Part shown: piece after piece, positions 17,814 to 26,506 of the stretch
Layout of the letters: each line of letters begins with the position of its first letter
Numbering within the stretch: the first letter of the stretch is position 1
NCBI RefSeq assembly: GCF_024464595.1
Contig: NZ_JANHAW010000001.1
Location: forward strand, 1,071,083 to 1,135,082
Length of the DNA stretch: 64,000 nt
Direction: 5' to 3'
From: Halobellus litoreus
GTDB taxonomy: Archaea > Halobacteriota > Halobacteria > Halobacteriales > Haloferacaceae
Notes under the pieces: generated by a model
Databases searched by the model: none
Seen by the model: the letters and a program-made list of their open reading frames with translations, nothing else
Told to the model about the DNA's origin: nothing
Translations under genes and position numbers: made by a program

Positions 17814-17952
17814 AGTCTTGGAAGGCCGTCTTTCGGGGCTGTCGGTCTGAAGGCGAACGAAGATGGTCGCCAATTTCCGACCGTGAAAGTGTATTCTCAG
17901 CGACGAGTACTAAGCATTGGGATCGGGTACCGAAACTGCGGACCGAGTGCGG

Positions 17953-19044
17953 CTACGACGAGAGGAGATACACCACGAGGTACGCGACGGCGGAAAGGGT
18001 GAGTGTCGTCAGGCCGGTTAGCGTCCCGATGGTGGCTCCGAAACGGTGTCGGCCCCAACCCAGCGACCCCGAGGATCCAGACGTGGGGGGAGATCGGCCG
18101 TTCGCACGTCCGGCCCAGAGACCGACAGCGACCGCCAACGGCACGATAGTGAATCCGAGCCAGTGGGCGTCGGTGATCGTCGGTCTCGGGAGGACGAAGA
18201 CCGCGACCCCATAGGAGAGACCCGCCGCTGATCGGACGCCGATCACGTCCCGAAGGCCACTTAGTCCGCCATCGATGCCGACGAACTCGCCCGCACCGAG
18301 TCGTGACGCGACGGCGATCCCGAACCACACAACCGCGAGTTCGACGAACAGGACCGCGAGGATCTCGACCGTCGGATCAGTCGCGAGGCTGACTCGCTCG
18401 GTGAACAACGGCGGACCGACCGGTGAGAGCATCGGCGGTGGAACGGCCAGGAAGACGTCGCCGAACGGATGCGTGAGAAATCCGGCACCTGCCGCTACGG
18501 CCAGTGACGCGGTCGAAGCGCTCGTCCAGCGACCGACCAGAGCGCCGGCGACACCGACGGCCGAGAGGTAGGCGGCGGCCACGGTCGCGGCAGTCCTGTC
18601 GAGACTCTGCCAGAATGCCGGGAGTAGAACCGCAATGCCGACCGCAGCGGCGAGCGCGGCGACCACCGTTCCGAGAGCGTTTCGCGCGTGGACCGAGAGA
18701 ACGGGCGAGGACGCCGAACTTCGGAGAACGGACCGTGAGTCCGCCCTGACGAGCGCAGCGGCTGCGGCGAAGACGAGCGTCGCGACGACACCGACGGGAA
18801 GTGGGTGCGTGACCACCCGGTGGACGCCGTTGGCGACCCCCCAGAACGGTTCCCACCCGAACGGGGTCCCGGTACCGACGGCGACCGCGTAGGTCGCCGC
18901 CGCGTAGACGACGTCGAGGTCGGGGAGCAGGCTTGCGAGCGCTGCGACCCCGCCGAGGATCAGTGCGGTACGGTCGTCGGTACCGACCCGCCGAGCCCCC
19001 CAGCCGACGAGAGCGAACGCGAGGAACTCGTGGCCGACGAACAT
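17953..19044 (-). CDS. Membrane-bound metal-dependent hydrolase (DUF457/YdjM-like)
   Basis: The 363-residue protein has eight or more hydrophobic segments. The N-terminus MFVGHEFLAFALVGWGARR with LASLLPDLDVVY and later NGVHRVVTHPLPVG gives the His/Asp pattern of the YdjM/DUF457 family, described as membrane-bound metal-dependent hydrolases. LTHPFGDVFLAVPPPMLSP further on repeats the H/D pattern. The exact substrate is unknown. It lies downstream of tRNA-Pro and its duplicated end, on the strand opposite to the tRNA. Confidence 0.85.
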   Translation of the reverse strand: MFVGHEFLAFALVGWGARRVGTDDRTALILGGVAALASLLPDLDVVYAAATYAVAVGTGTPFGWEPFWGVANGVHRVVTHPLPVGVVATLVFAAAAALVRADSRSVLRSSASSPVLSVHARNALGTVVAALAAAVGIAVLLPAFWQSLDRTAATVAAAYLSAVGVAGALVGRWTSASTASLAVAAGAGFLTHPFGDVFLAVPPPMLSPVGPPLFTERVSLATDPTVEILAVLFVELAVVWFGIAVASRLGAGEFVGIDGGLSGLRDVIGVRSAAGLSYGVAVFVLPRPTITDAHWLGFTIVPLAVAVGLWAGRANGRSPPTSGSSGSLGWGRHRFGATIGTLTGLTTLTLSAVAYLVVYLLSS

Positions 19045-19208
19045 CGATCACGTCGGACCTCCCCGTCGGGGAGAATAGGTCTTCGGGTGTGAGTCCGTCG
19101 ACGGTCCAACGCGAAGGCAGTCGGGGTCCTGCGAAGAGCAGTCGGGCGCGGTGCGGGTAGGTTACCCTCGCCACGCGGACTTTTGTCGTCCCGGTCCGTA
19201 CCCCGAGT

Positions 19209-19610
19209 ATGAACGGAACGGCGATCGATCACGTCAAACTTCGAATCCCCGAGGACGGGATCGAGACCGCGCGATCGTTTTACCGCGATGCCCTCGGTTT
19301 CGGTATCGACGGGATGGACTTGTACGAGGCCGGCGAGAAACCGTTCTTCTCGGTTCGGATCGCTCCCGGAGCCGTCATCCATCTACAGCCGGACGCCACC
19401 GGCGAACGACCCGGAACCGACCGGTCCGGTTACGATCACGTCGCCATCCGCGTCGACGACACCATCGAGGGAATCGAGTCGGAACTGGACGACGCCGGCG
19501 TCGCGATCGACCGACGACTCGATCCGCTGGGAGCCACCGGAGTCGCCCCGGCGGTGTACGTCACCGACCCGTTCGGCTACCGGCTCGAACTGAAGGCCGA
19601 ACGGGAGTGA
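19209..19610 (+). CDS. VOC family protein (glyoxalase/dioxygenase fold)
   Basis: This 133-residue single-domain protein has paired beta-alpha-beta-beta-beta units: IDHVKLRIPEDGIETARSFYRDALGF in the first half and YDHVAIRVDDTIEGIESEL to PFGYRLELK in the second. Metal ligands of the family would be His of DHVK, His of DHVA and Glu of LELK. The substrate is unknown; such proteins serve as glyoxalases, dioxygenases or resistance proteins. It appears to be monocistronic. Confidence 0.88.
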   Translation: MNGTAIDHVKLRIPEDGIETARSFYRDALGFGIDGMDLYEAGEKPFFSVRIAPGAVIHLQPDATGERPGTDRSGYDHVAIRVDDTIEGIESELDDAGVAIDRRLDPLGATGVAPAVYVTDPFGYRLELKAERE

Positions 19611-19695
19611 CCCCGGCCGATTCGACGGCGACCCGTCTCCCCAACCCCGATATCGAACCGCTTTTCTCGTCGGTGGTGTTTGACCTATCCAATCG

Positions 19696-20991
19696 ATGCG
19701 TGCCCTGATTACCCGGGGTAGTGGCTCCCGATCCGGACGGCGAGCGGGCGCTGCACTCGTCGCGTTCGGCGTCCTCCTCCTCGTCACCTCGCTCGTCCTC
19801 GGCGCTGCGCTCGCGCCGGACGTCGGGTCCGCGGAAGACGGCGGAGCCCGCCAGACCCTCGTCGGATCGCAGGGCGGCGGCCCCGGGCTCCACGACCACG
19901 GCTCGGTCTACCTGCTCGACGGTCGCGAGACGGCGTGGCGAACGGGCGACACGGACAGCTACTTCGACGTGACGATGCTGGACAACGGCAGCGTAATGGC
20001 CGGCTTCATGGACGACGGCTACGAGGACTGCGGCCCCTACGAGTCGCCGTGTACCCACACCGGGTTCCGGCTCATCGATCCGAACGCCGACAGCGCCGCC
20101 GCTCCCGAGATCGAACACGAGTACTCCTTCCCGGTTCGAACTCGCGCCAACAGCGAAGTTCACGACGTGGAACGGCTCGACTCCGGCGAGTTCCTCGTGA
20201 GCGATATGGAGCACGAACGGATCTTCACGGTGAAAGACGGCGCGATTACCTGGCAGTGGAACGCCAGCTCGCGCTACGAGGCGCCCGACGACCCCACGCG
20301 GACCGACTGGCTCCACATCAACGACGTCGACGTCATCGGCGAGGACCGCTACCTCGTCTCCGTCCGCAACGCCCACCAGCTGGTGATCGTCGAGCGCGGC
20401 GAGGGCGTGGTCGAAGTCATCAACGGCGACGAGGCGACCACCGAGGGCGACCCGACGCTGCTCCGCCAGCAGCACAACCCGCAGTGGCTCGGCGAGGGCA
20501 GCGTCCTCGTCGCCGACAGCCACAACGACCGGATCGTCGAACTCGAACGGACCGACGGCGGCGACTGGGAGGTCGCCTGGGAGATTTACGCGGCCGAGGG
20601 CGTCAACTTCAATTGGCCGCGCGACGCGGACCGGCTCCCCAACGGCAACACGCTGATCACCGACTCGCTGAACCAGCGGCTCGTCGAGGTCGATCGAAAC
20701 GGCACGACGGTCTGGAGTTACGGGACGCCGCAGGTCCCCTACGAGGCCGAGCGACTGCCGGCGGGCGAGACCGTCGGCGGCGTCTCTTACGCCGACGGCG
20801 GCGACGAACCGACGACGATCGGAACCGGCTCCGACGTCCCGGTCCTGTCGTTCCTCCTCGTGATCTTCCAGACCGGGTTGCAGACGCCCTTCTGGTTCAC
20901 CGAAGTGCACGTCGCTGTGACGATCGTCTCCCTCCTGTCCGTCCTCGCCGGCGTCGGACTCGTCGTCCGCGATCGGCGTCGGCGACGGTAG
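19696..20991 (+). CDS. Arylsulfotransferase (ASST)-like beta-propeller membrane protein
   Basis: The 431-residue protein has an N-terminal hydrophobic anchor (about 20-45), a large extracytoplasmic repeat domain and a C-terminal helix (about 398-420) with an RDRRRRR end. Repeated blade-like motifs such as FDVTMLDNGSVMAGF, RLDSGEFLVSDMEHERIF, NAHQLVIVERG, GSVLVADSHNDRIVELER and RLPNGNTLITDSLNQRLVEVD fit the arylsulfotransferase/propeller family. The catalytic His of true ASST enzymes could not be assigned confidently, so the enzymatic role is an inference. Confidence 0.82.
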   Translation: MRALITRGSGSRSGRRAGAALVAFGVLLLVTSLVLGAALAPDVGSAEDGGARQTLVGSQGGGPGLHDHGSVYLLDGRETAWRTGDTDSYFDVTMLDNGSVMAGFMDDGYEDCGPYESPCTHTGFRLIDPNADSAAAPEIEHEYSFPVRTRANSEVHDVERLDSGEFLVSDMEHERIFTVKDGAITWQWNASSRYEAPDDPTRTDWLHINDVDVIGEDRYLVSVRNAHQLVIVERGEGVVEVINGDEATTEGDPTLLRQQHNPQWLGEGSVLVADSHNDRIVELERTDGGDWEVAWEIYAAEGVNFNWPRDADRLPNGNTLITDSLNQRLVEVDRNGTTVWSYGTPQVPYEAERLPAGETVGGVSYADGGDEPTTIGTGSDVPVLSFLLVIFQTGLQTPFWFTEVHVAVTIVSLLSVLAGVGLVVRDRRRRR

Positions 20992-21079
20992 CCGGGCCTC
21001 GGGCGGCGGGGCAGCGTCGCTGCCGCGGCCGTCCGACAGCGTCGCTGCCGGGTCCTCTGTCGACACCCCTCGGCCGAGT

Positions 21080-21196
21080 GTGATAGCGAACAGTCGGCAC
21101 CTGCGTCGACGACACCGCTCCGCAGTGCCGTCGCTCTCGCTCCCGCGTCGACGTGCCGAACACCCGCTGCCCGACGCGAGACGGCTCTCAGATCAC
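21080..21196 (-). ncRNA. Candidate structured non-coding RNA, copy B of a three-copy family
   Basis: Read on the minus strand it begins GTGATCTGA (21196-21188). P1 pairs CGCGTCG (21178-21172) with CGACGCG (21150-21144), the P1 loop holds TCGGCAC (21159-21153), and GTGCCGA (21100-21094) near the end is fully complementary to that loop. A 9-bp P2 hairpin (CGACGGCAC with GTGTCGTCG, one G-U) lies between. The tail GACTGTTCGC is shared with the other copies. In this copy GTGAT at the 5' end can also pair with ATCAC at the 3' end. It lies between the ASST-like gene and the Nudix gene. Confidence 0.72.
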
Positions 21197-21218
21197 GGGG
21201 GTGCTGGTCGCCCGGTAG

Positions 21219-21228
21219 GATATAAATC
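21219..21228. promoter_or_regulatory. TATA-like box for RNA copy B, possibly shared with the Nudix gene
   Basis: The plus strand reads GATATAAATC and the minus strand GATTTATATC. On the minus strand its centre is about 26 nt before the RNA start at 21196. On the plus strand it would give a start near 21249, 32 nt before the Nudix ATG. Confidence 0.6.
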
Positions 21229-21280
21229 TCCGCGACTGCGACACCCTCGATTTCTTGCCGATCCGGCGAGATGGTCCGAT

Positions 21281-21847
21281 ATGACCGACGACACGCGCGA
21301 AGACGAGTTGCGGTGGCGGACGGCGGACAGCGAGATCGACTACGCCTGCCCCGGCTTCGACGTCCGCCGCGACGACGTGGTCCTCCCGGACGGCACCGAG
21401 ACCGATTTTCACTACGTCGACGAACCGCCGGCGGTCGTCGTCCTCCCGTTCACGCCCGACGGCGACGTCGTGGTGATCGAGGAGTGGCGACAGGCCGTCG
21501 GGCGTGTCAACCGCGGACTGCCGGCCGGGAGCGCCGAGCGGGCGGACGACGGTCTCGCCGCGGTCGCCCGTCGGGAGCTGACCGAAGAGACGGGGTACGA
21601 GGCGGAGACTGTCGAGCGCCTGTTCGCCACCGAGCCCGCGAACGGACTGTTGAACAGCGTCCACCACTACTTCGTCGCGCGAGGGTGTGAGCCGACCGGA
21701 GCGCAGAACCTCGACTTCAACGAGAGCATCCGGGCGGAAACCGTCGACTACGACGACTTGCTCGAAGCCGTCCTCGACGGCGACGTCCGCGACGGTCGGA
21801 CGGTCGCCGGCGTCACCCGGTACGAACTCGCCGAGCGGTGGCGTTGA
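21281..21847 (+). CDS. Nudix hydrolase (ADP-ribose pyrophosphatase type)
   Basis: The 188-residue protein starts at ATG 21281 (MTDDTREDELRWRTADSE). It has the Nudix box core RRELTEETGY, with the metal-binding REL-EE intact, preceded by RGLPAGSAERADDG, where the first Glu of the consensus box is replaced by Asp or shifted. The N-terminal part (FDVRRDDVVLPDGTETDFHYV) and VVVIEEWRQAVGR resemble ADP-ribose pyrophosphatases. The likely role is hydrolysis of a nucleoside-diphosphate derivative. It is monocistronic. Confidence 0.9.
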   Translation: MTDDTREDELRWRTADSEIDYACPGFDVRRDDVVLPDGTETDFHYVDEPPAVVVLPFTPDGDVVVIEEWRQAVGRVNRGLPAGSAERADDGLAAVARRELTEETGYEAETVERLFATEPANGLLNSVHHYFVARGCEPTGAQNLDFNESIRAETVDYDDLLEAVLDGDVRDGRTVAGVTRYELAERWR

Positions 21848-21885
21848 CGGGTGAACTCAGACCCTCGGGGTGAGTCGAGCCCGAT

Positions 21886-22698
21886 TCAAAACGCGAGAAC
21901 GGCCTGCTGGAGCTGTTCGGCGTCCATAAACTGAAGCGTGACGTACAGCAGCGAGAACAGCGTCGCGTTGTACGCCCCGTGGATCAGCGCCGGCACGACG
22001 ATGTTGTCGGTGAGTTCGTACATCGTCCCGAACACGAGCGTCGGTAGGACGAGCACCGAGATGCTAACCAGTCGCGCCTGCGGCGCGCCCGACAGCGAGA
22101 AGAAGTGGATCGACGCGAAGATGAGGCTGGCGAGGAAGATGGCCACGGGCGCGGGGAGTGCCTCGCTCAGGCGGTTCTGGACCACGCCGCGGTACAGCAG
22201 TTCCTCGCCCGGTCCGATCAGGAGCAGCGACGCCGGGATCAGGAGGAGCAGGATCTCGGGGTTCTCCATCCCCATCTCGGCGGTGGTGTTGGGGGCGGGC
22301 TCGGCCCCGACCGTCGAGATGACGACCGACGCGAGCACGAGCAGCGCGAACGACGCGACGTAGCCCGCGACGACGAAGGCGACGTCGCGCAGCGACGGGA
22401 CGTCGATGCCGACGTAATCGAGTCCGAGACCGCGGTAGCGGAGATAGCCCAGCGCGACGCCGCCGAACCCGACCCCGGTTGCGAGCGCCAGCGAGATGAC
22501 GATGCTCAAGAGCGGAGTCACGGAGACGCCGGCGAGGAACAGTACGAGGACGGCCGCGCCGACGAGGAGCCCGCCGACGCCGATACCGACGACGGCGAGG
22601 AGGAGCGCCACGACGAGTGCGCGGAGGACGTCGACGAGCGGATCCGACGACGGTACTGAATCGCCCGCCCCGTCGACGACATCTGATTCGGAGGACAC
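21886..22698 (-). CDS. CPBP-family intramembrane metalloprotease (CAAX/Abi type)
   Basis: The 270-residue protein has about eight hydrophobic segments. The family motifs are in order: PGEELLYRGVVQ (EExxxR), FASIHFFSL (His motif 2) and PALIHGAYNAT (third motif). This arrangement marks the Rce1-like glutamic intramembrane proteases. The N-terminal 25 residues are acidic and cytosolic. The substrate is unknown: prenylated-protein processing, bacteriocin immunity or membrane protein turnover are known roles in the family. Confidence 0.92.
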   Translation of the reverse strand: MSSESDVVDGAGDSVPSSDPLVDVLRALVVALLLAVVGIGVGGLLVGAAVLVLFLAGVSVTPLLSIVISLALATGVGFGGVALGYLRYRGLGLDYVGIDVPSLRDVAFVVAGYVASFALLVLASVVISTVGAEPAPNTTAEMGMENPEILLLLIPASLLLIGPGEELLYRGVVQNRLSEALPAPVAIFLASLIFASIHFFSLSGAPQARLVSISVLVLPTLVFGTMYELTDNIVVPALIHGAYNATLFSLLYVTLQFMDAEQLQQAVLAF

Positions 22699-22793
22699 AG
22701 CCTACGTACGTGCTGGGGAGTCAAAATCCTTCGTCTCCCCCGACTCGTCTCGATCGCCGTGCTTCGTCTGATTTTCCTCCGGGCTCGGGTCGC

Positions 22794-23084
22794 TCAGATC
22801 AGCGTCCACGCGAAGTACAGGCCGCCGAGGGCCAGCGCGACGCCGACGACCTGCACGAGTCGTCGCCACCGCGTGGGAACGGCCGAGCCAGCGCCCGAGC
22901 CGTCGGAGTCGGATCGGCCGTCACCACCCGCCTCTGAGACGCCGTCCTCGCCGTATCGGCCGCGGCGGTCCTGCGGGAGTCGACCGGCGCTCTGCACCTG
23001 AACGATCGTCTCTGGAGCGGCCAGGAACAGGAGCCCCAGCGCGACCCCGAGGACGGCGGCCGCGAGCGTCCGAACGTCGACCAT
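22794..23084 (-). CDS. Small two-helix membrane protein coupled to htpX
   Basis: The 96-residue protein has a hydrophobic N-terminal helix (about 6-24, AAAVLGVALGLLFLAAPE), a charged glycine/serine/aspartate-rich middle and a C-terminal helix (about 76-94). Its ATG overlaps the htpX stop codon (ATGA), so it is translated from the htpX message. That suggests a helper or modulator of the HtpX membrane protease, but no domain is recognised. Confidence 0.75.
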   Translation of the reverse strand: MVDVRTLAAAVLGVALGLLFLAAPETIVQVQSAGRLPQDRRGRYGEDGVSEAGGDGRSDSDGSGAGSAVPTRWRRLVQVVGVALALGGLYFAWTLI

Positions 23085-23911
23085 CAGCCCCGGAGCCGCT
23101 CGATGCGCTTCTCCATCGGCGGGTGGGTCGCGAAGAGCCGCGCGAGGCCGCGCTCCTCGCCGAAGATGCAGAGCGCGTTCACCTGGGAGTCGACCGCGGA
23201 GTCCTGACTCCGCTCGTTGCCGCGGCTGATCTTCTCCAGGGCGCGGGCCAGGGGTTCACCGCCGCCGATGGCGTCGGCGGCGTCGCCGTCGGCCACGTAC
23301 TCTCGGTAGCGGGAGATGGCGAAGACGAAGAGCATCACGAGCATCTGGGTGATCTGGCCGACGACGATCGCGAGGAAGAAATCGGCGATGTCGTTGTCGC
23401 CGGTCAGGAGCACGGCCCACTGGGCGACGATGGCGACGATGGAGGCGACGCCCTGCCCGAGGACCATCATCACCACGTCGCGGTTGCGGATGTGCGCGAG
23501 TTCGTGAGCGAGCACGCCCTCGACCTCCTCGGGGTCCAGGCGTCTGAGCAGCTCCTCGCTCACCACGACCGTCCCCGCGCCTTTCCGCCCGACGGCGAAG
23601 GCGTTGGGGACACCCATCCGCGCGATCATCAGCCGGGGCTTGTCGATCCCCATCGACTCCGAGAGCGACTCGACGCGCCGGTGGAGGTCGGCGTAGCGGT
23701 CCTCCGGCAGGTCCTCGGCACCGACGCTCCGCAGCGCCATCCACTTGCCGACCTTGTACTGGACGCCGACGAAGGCGACGCTTCCGACGAGGATGAGCGG
23801 CAGCAGTCCCTCGCCGAACATCGCCATCAGCACCACGGCCGCGACGGCGTAGAAGGCGAACAGGATCGATCCGACGATCGCCATCCGCGCTTTCAGTCCG
23901 AGGTGTCGCAT
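23084..23911 (-). CDS. htpX: Membrane zinc metalloprotease HtpX (M48 family)
   Basis: HtpX degrades misfolded membrane proteins. The 275-residue protein starts at ATG 23911-23909 (MRHLGLKARMAIVG); the longer open frame upstream crosses the promoter of RNA copy C. It has two N-terminal helices (about 10-50), the zinc motif HELAH at 136-140, two more helices and the third ligand Glu in SRYREYVADGDA. The C-terminal LFATHPPMEKRIERL is the family ending. A small membrane protein follows with a 4-nt overlap. Confidence 0.95.
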   Translation of the reverse strand: MRHLGLKARMAIVGSILFAFYAVAAVVLMAMFGEGLLPLILVGSVAFVGVQYKVGKWMALRSVGAEDLPEDRYADLHRRVESLSESMGIDKPRLMIARMGVPNAFAVGRKGAGTVVVSEELLRRLDPEEVEGVLAHELAHIRNRDVVMMVLGQGVASIVAIVAQWAVLLTGDNDIADFFLAIVVGQITQMLVMLFVFAISRYREYVADGDAADAIGGGEPLARALEKISRGNERSQDSAVDSQVNALCIFGEERGLARLFATHPPMEKRIERLRG

Positions 23912-23967
23912 ACTGCGATTTCGTTGTCCGTCCGGACACAAATGCTCGGTGGTTCCAGCACGGCGAT

Positions 23968-23977
23968 TGTTTATATA
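23968..23977. promoter_or_regulatory. TATA-like box for RNA copy C, possibly shared with htpX
   Basis: The plus strand reads GTTTATATAC, a near-palindrome. On the plus strand its centre is about 27 nt before the conserved RNA start at 24000. On the minus strand it would place the htpX start site near 23947, 36 nt before the ATG. Confidence 0.65.
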
Positions 23978-23999
23978 CCAGTGCGCGGCCATCACCGCC

Positions 24000-24123
24000 G
24001 TGACCTGAGAACGGCACCGCGTCGTGCAGCGATTGTTCGGCACAACGACGCGGGAGACGGGCGACAACGACGGTGCTGTGGCGGCCGCCGTCGCGCGTCG
24101 CGAGCGGGTGTCGACTGTTCGCC
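24000..24123 (+). ncRNA. Candidate structured non-coding RNA, copy C of a three-copy family
   Basis: It begins GTGACCTGA. P1 pairs CGCGTCG (24018-24024) with CGACGCG (24046-24052), and the loop contains TCGGCAC (24037-24043). P2 pairs CGACGGTG (24068-24075) with CGCCGTCG (24086-24093) and is extended by an outer GCGAC/GTCGC pair. GTGTCGA (24108-24114) matches the P1 loop with one G-U pair. The tail is GACTGTTCGCC. The segment fills most of the gap between htpX and tgtA. No shared protein frame exists between copies. Confidence 0.73.
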
Positions 24124-24232
24124 AAACCGATCAGCGACCGGTCCGACGAGACGGTCGATGTCGTGAGACGGCTCGACCGTCCCCTCGCCACGAAAGCGAC
24201 GGTACTTACGGGGTCGCCGCCGACACCCGAGT

Positions 24233-25720
24233 ATGCGCGATCACTTCGAGCTCCGCGACGGGGACGCCGCCGGCCGCATCGGCGAACTCTCGGTCCCCAG
24301 AGCGGGGGTCACGGTCGAAACGCCGGCCCTGATGCCGGTCATCAACCCGAACATCCGCACGGTCGCCCCCGCCCGTCTCGAATCGGAGTTCGGCGCGGAG
24401 ATCCTGATCACGAACTCCTACATCATCCACACGAACGAGGACCTCCGCGAGGCGGCACTCGAAGTCGGCCTCCACGAACTGCTCGATTTCGACGGGGCGA
24501 TCGTCACCGACTCGGGGTCGTTTCAGCTCGCCGAATACGGCGACATCGAGGTGACCACCCGCGAGATCCTCAGATTCCAGCGGGACATCGGCTCGGACGT
24601 CGGCACGCCGGTCGACATCCCGACGCCGCCGGACGTCTCCCGAGAGCGGGCCGAGGAGGACCTCGCGACGACCGAGAGAGCGCTCGCGGACGCCGAAGCC
24701 GTCGACGCCGGCGAGATGCTCGTGAACGCACCGGTCCAGGGATCGACGTATCCGGATCTCCGCGAGACCGCCGGCCGACGCGCCTACGAGACCGACCTTG
24801 ACGTCTTCCCCGTCGGCGCGGTCGTCCCCCTAATGAACAGCTACCGCTACGCGGAGATGATCGACGTCGTCGCCGGCGCGAAGCGCGGGCTCGGCCGCGA
24901 CGCTCCCGTCCACCTCTTCGGCGCGGGCCACCCGATGATGTTCGCGCTGGCGGTCGCCGCCGGCTGCGACCTCTTCGACTCGGCGGCGTACGCCATCTAC
25001 GCCCGCGACGACCGCTACCTGACGGTCCGTGGCACGGAACACCTCGAAGACCTGGCGTACTTCCCCTGCTCGTGCGCGGTCTGCTCGGAGCACGACCCCG
25101 ACGACCTCCGCGCGCTGGACGACGCCGAGCGCGAGCGGCTGCTCGCCGAGCACAACCTCCACGTCTCCTTCGCGGAGATCCGCCGGATCAAGCAGGCGAT
25201 CCGCTCGGGGAACCTTCTCGAACTGGTGGAGTCGCGGGCGCGCTCGCACCCGGCGATGCTCGACGGGTACCGCGCGCTGTTGGATCACGCCGACCAGCTC
25301 GAACGCGAGGACCCCGTCTCGAAGGGGTCCTTTTTCTACCTCTCCGAGGACTCCGCGCGGCGTCCGGAGGTCGCGCGACACCACGAGCGGATCGGCCGCC
25401 TCGACGCCGGCGGGCGAGTTCTGCTCACGGAGGGCGGCAAACCCTCCGGCGACGCCTACGACGCCGCCTGGCGCGTGGTCCCGCCCTTCGGGCCGTTCCC
25501 GCGGGCGCTCTCGGAGACGTACCCCCTCACGGCCGAGGTGCCGGAGCGGCTCGACCGCGCGGCCTACGAGGCGGCCGCCGACGGCGTCGCCCGGGTTGTC
25601 GACGCCAACCCCGACTCGTCGTTCACACTCGCGCACGACGACTGGCCGAACTCGGCGCTGGCGCGACTCCCCGACGGCGTCGACCTGGAGAACCTCCGGC
25701 GCGACGAGCAGTTCGAGTGA
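24233..25720 (+). CDS. tgtA: tRNA-guanine(15) transglycosylase TgtA (archaeosine pathway)
   Basis: TgtA exchanges guanine-15 in the tRNA D loop for preQ0, the first tRNA step of archaeosine formation. The 495-residue protein has the catalytic barrel with TDSGSFQ at 92-98 (Asp93), [14 protein letters not shown], and [26 protein letters not shown], which holds the second Asp. The zinc site is CSCAVC plus a downstream His. The C-terminal third belongs to the archaeal-specific extension. The partner ArcS is encoded at 26507-28333. Confidence 0.96.
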   Translation: MRDHFELRDGDAAGRIGELSVPRAGVTVETPALMPVINPNIRTVAPARLESEFGAEILITNSYIIHTNEDLREAALEVGLHELLDFDGAIVTDSGSFQLAEYGDIEVTTREILRFQRDIGSDVGTPVDIPTPPDVSRERAEEDLATTERALADAEAVDAGEMLVNAPVQGSTYPDLRETAGRRAYETDLDVFPVGAVVPLMNSYRYAEMIDVVAGAKRGLGRDAPVHLFGAGHPMMFALAVAAGCDLFDSAAYAIYARDDRYLTVRGTEHLEDLAYFPCSCAVCSEHDPDDLRALDDAERERLLAEHNLHVSFAEIRRIKQAIRSGNLLELVESRARSHPAMLDGYRALLDHADQLEREDPVSKGSFFYLSEDSARRPEVARHHERIGRLDAGGRVLLTEGGKPSGDAYDAAWRVVPPFGPFPRALSETYPLTAEVPERLDRAAYEAAADGVARVVDANPDSSFTLAHDDWPNSALARLPDGVDLENLRRDEQFE

Positions 25721-25822
25721 CGTGTCGAGGCACATCCCGACGCTCCCCTCGGAGGCCACCGCCGGCGTCGGTCTCCTGCCGGAGCCATTGCCGGCGTCGG
25801 TCCCCTGACGTCGCCAGCGAGG

Positions 25823-26368
25823 TCACTGCTCGGAATCGACTATCGACACGTCCGCCATTCGCTCGGTGAAGTCCCAAGAGTGCAGTCGCTCCGGCCTGAT
25901 TCGGATTCGGACTTCCTCGCGGTCGGGGTCGAGGAGGAACGCCCCGAGGTCGTTGTCGGTCCCGCCGAGGTAGCGCTCGAAGAGCGAGCGCAAGAGCCGC
26001 TTGTCGGTGTCGGGTTCGATCGATGCGGTTCCCCGGCCGCGGACGCCCTTGTAGGGCGCGTCGTTGGTCGACACCTCGAACGCGACTTCGGGGTCGTTGC
26101 GGAGGTACTCGACGACGGCCGCGTCGGCACTCGTCGCACAGCGGAGTTCGGGCGTCGCCGCGGCGTCTTCGCCGGCAGTTGCCGCCTCGTCGACCGGCGC
26201 TGCGACGCCGACAGCACCGTCTCTCTCGTCGGCGTCGACCCACGCGAACCACAGCGAGAGCATCCAGAGGTGCCCACTGGGCGTGTGGCACCCGAGGCGG
26301 ACGGGAACGCGCGCCGCGTCGAGGAACGCTCCCACCTCTTCCACGGACCAGGGACCGGTGACGTGCAT
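25823..26368 (-). CDS. Pyridoxamine 5'-phosphate oxidase-like flavin-binding protein
   Basis: The 181-residue protein resembles the split-barrel FMN-binding fold: WSVEEVGAFLDAARVPVRLGCHTPSGHLWMLSLWFAW at the start, EVAFEVSTNDAPYKGVRGRGTASI in the middle and a helical part with LRSLFERYLGG. An insertion of about 35 acidic, Ala-rich residues after WVDADERDG makes it longer than most. It lies between tgtA and arcS on the opposite strand. The substrate is unknown; F420 or FMN binding is possible. Confidence 0.85.
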   Translation of the reverse strand: MHVTGPWSVEEVGAFLDAARVPVRLGCHTPSGHLWMLSLWFAWVDADERDGAVGVAAPVDEAATAGEDAAATPELRCATSADAAVVEYLRNDPEVAFEVSTNDAPYKGVRGRGTASIEPDTDKRLLRSLFERYLGGTDNDLGAFLLDPDREEVRIRIRPERLHSWDFTERMADVSIVDSEQ

Positions 26369-26506
26369 ACCCGGGTTTGGGAGTCCCCCCGCAAAAGCGC
26401 GCGGGCCGACTCCGTCGGATCAGACGGCCGGCAGCGCCGACCGGGAGGAGCGCCGTCGGGCGCGCGAACAGACAGATAATTCACGCTCGACGGCACATAC
26501 GGGAGT

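Noticed and set aside
19561-21066. 501-residue minus-strand frame opposite the ASST-like gene
   Set aside because: Composition and lack of domains mark it as a shadow of the plus-strand propeller protein; it also runs across the VOC gene end and the intergenic gap.
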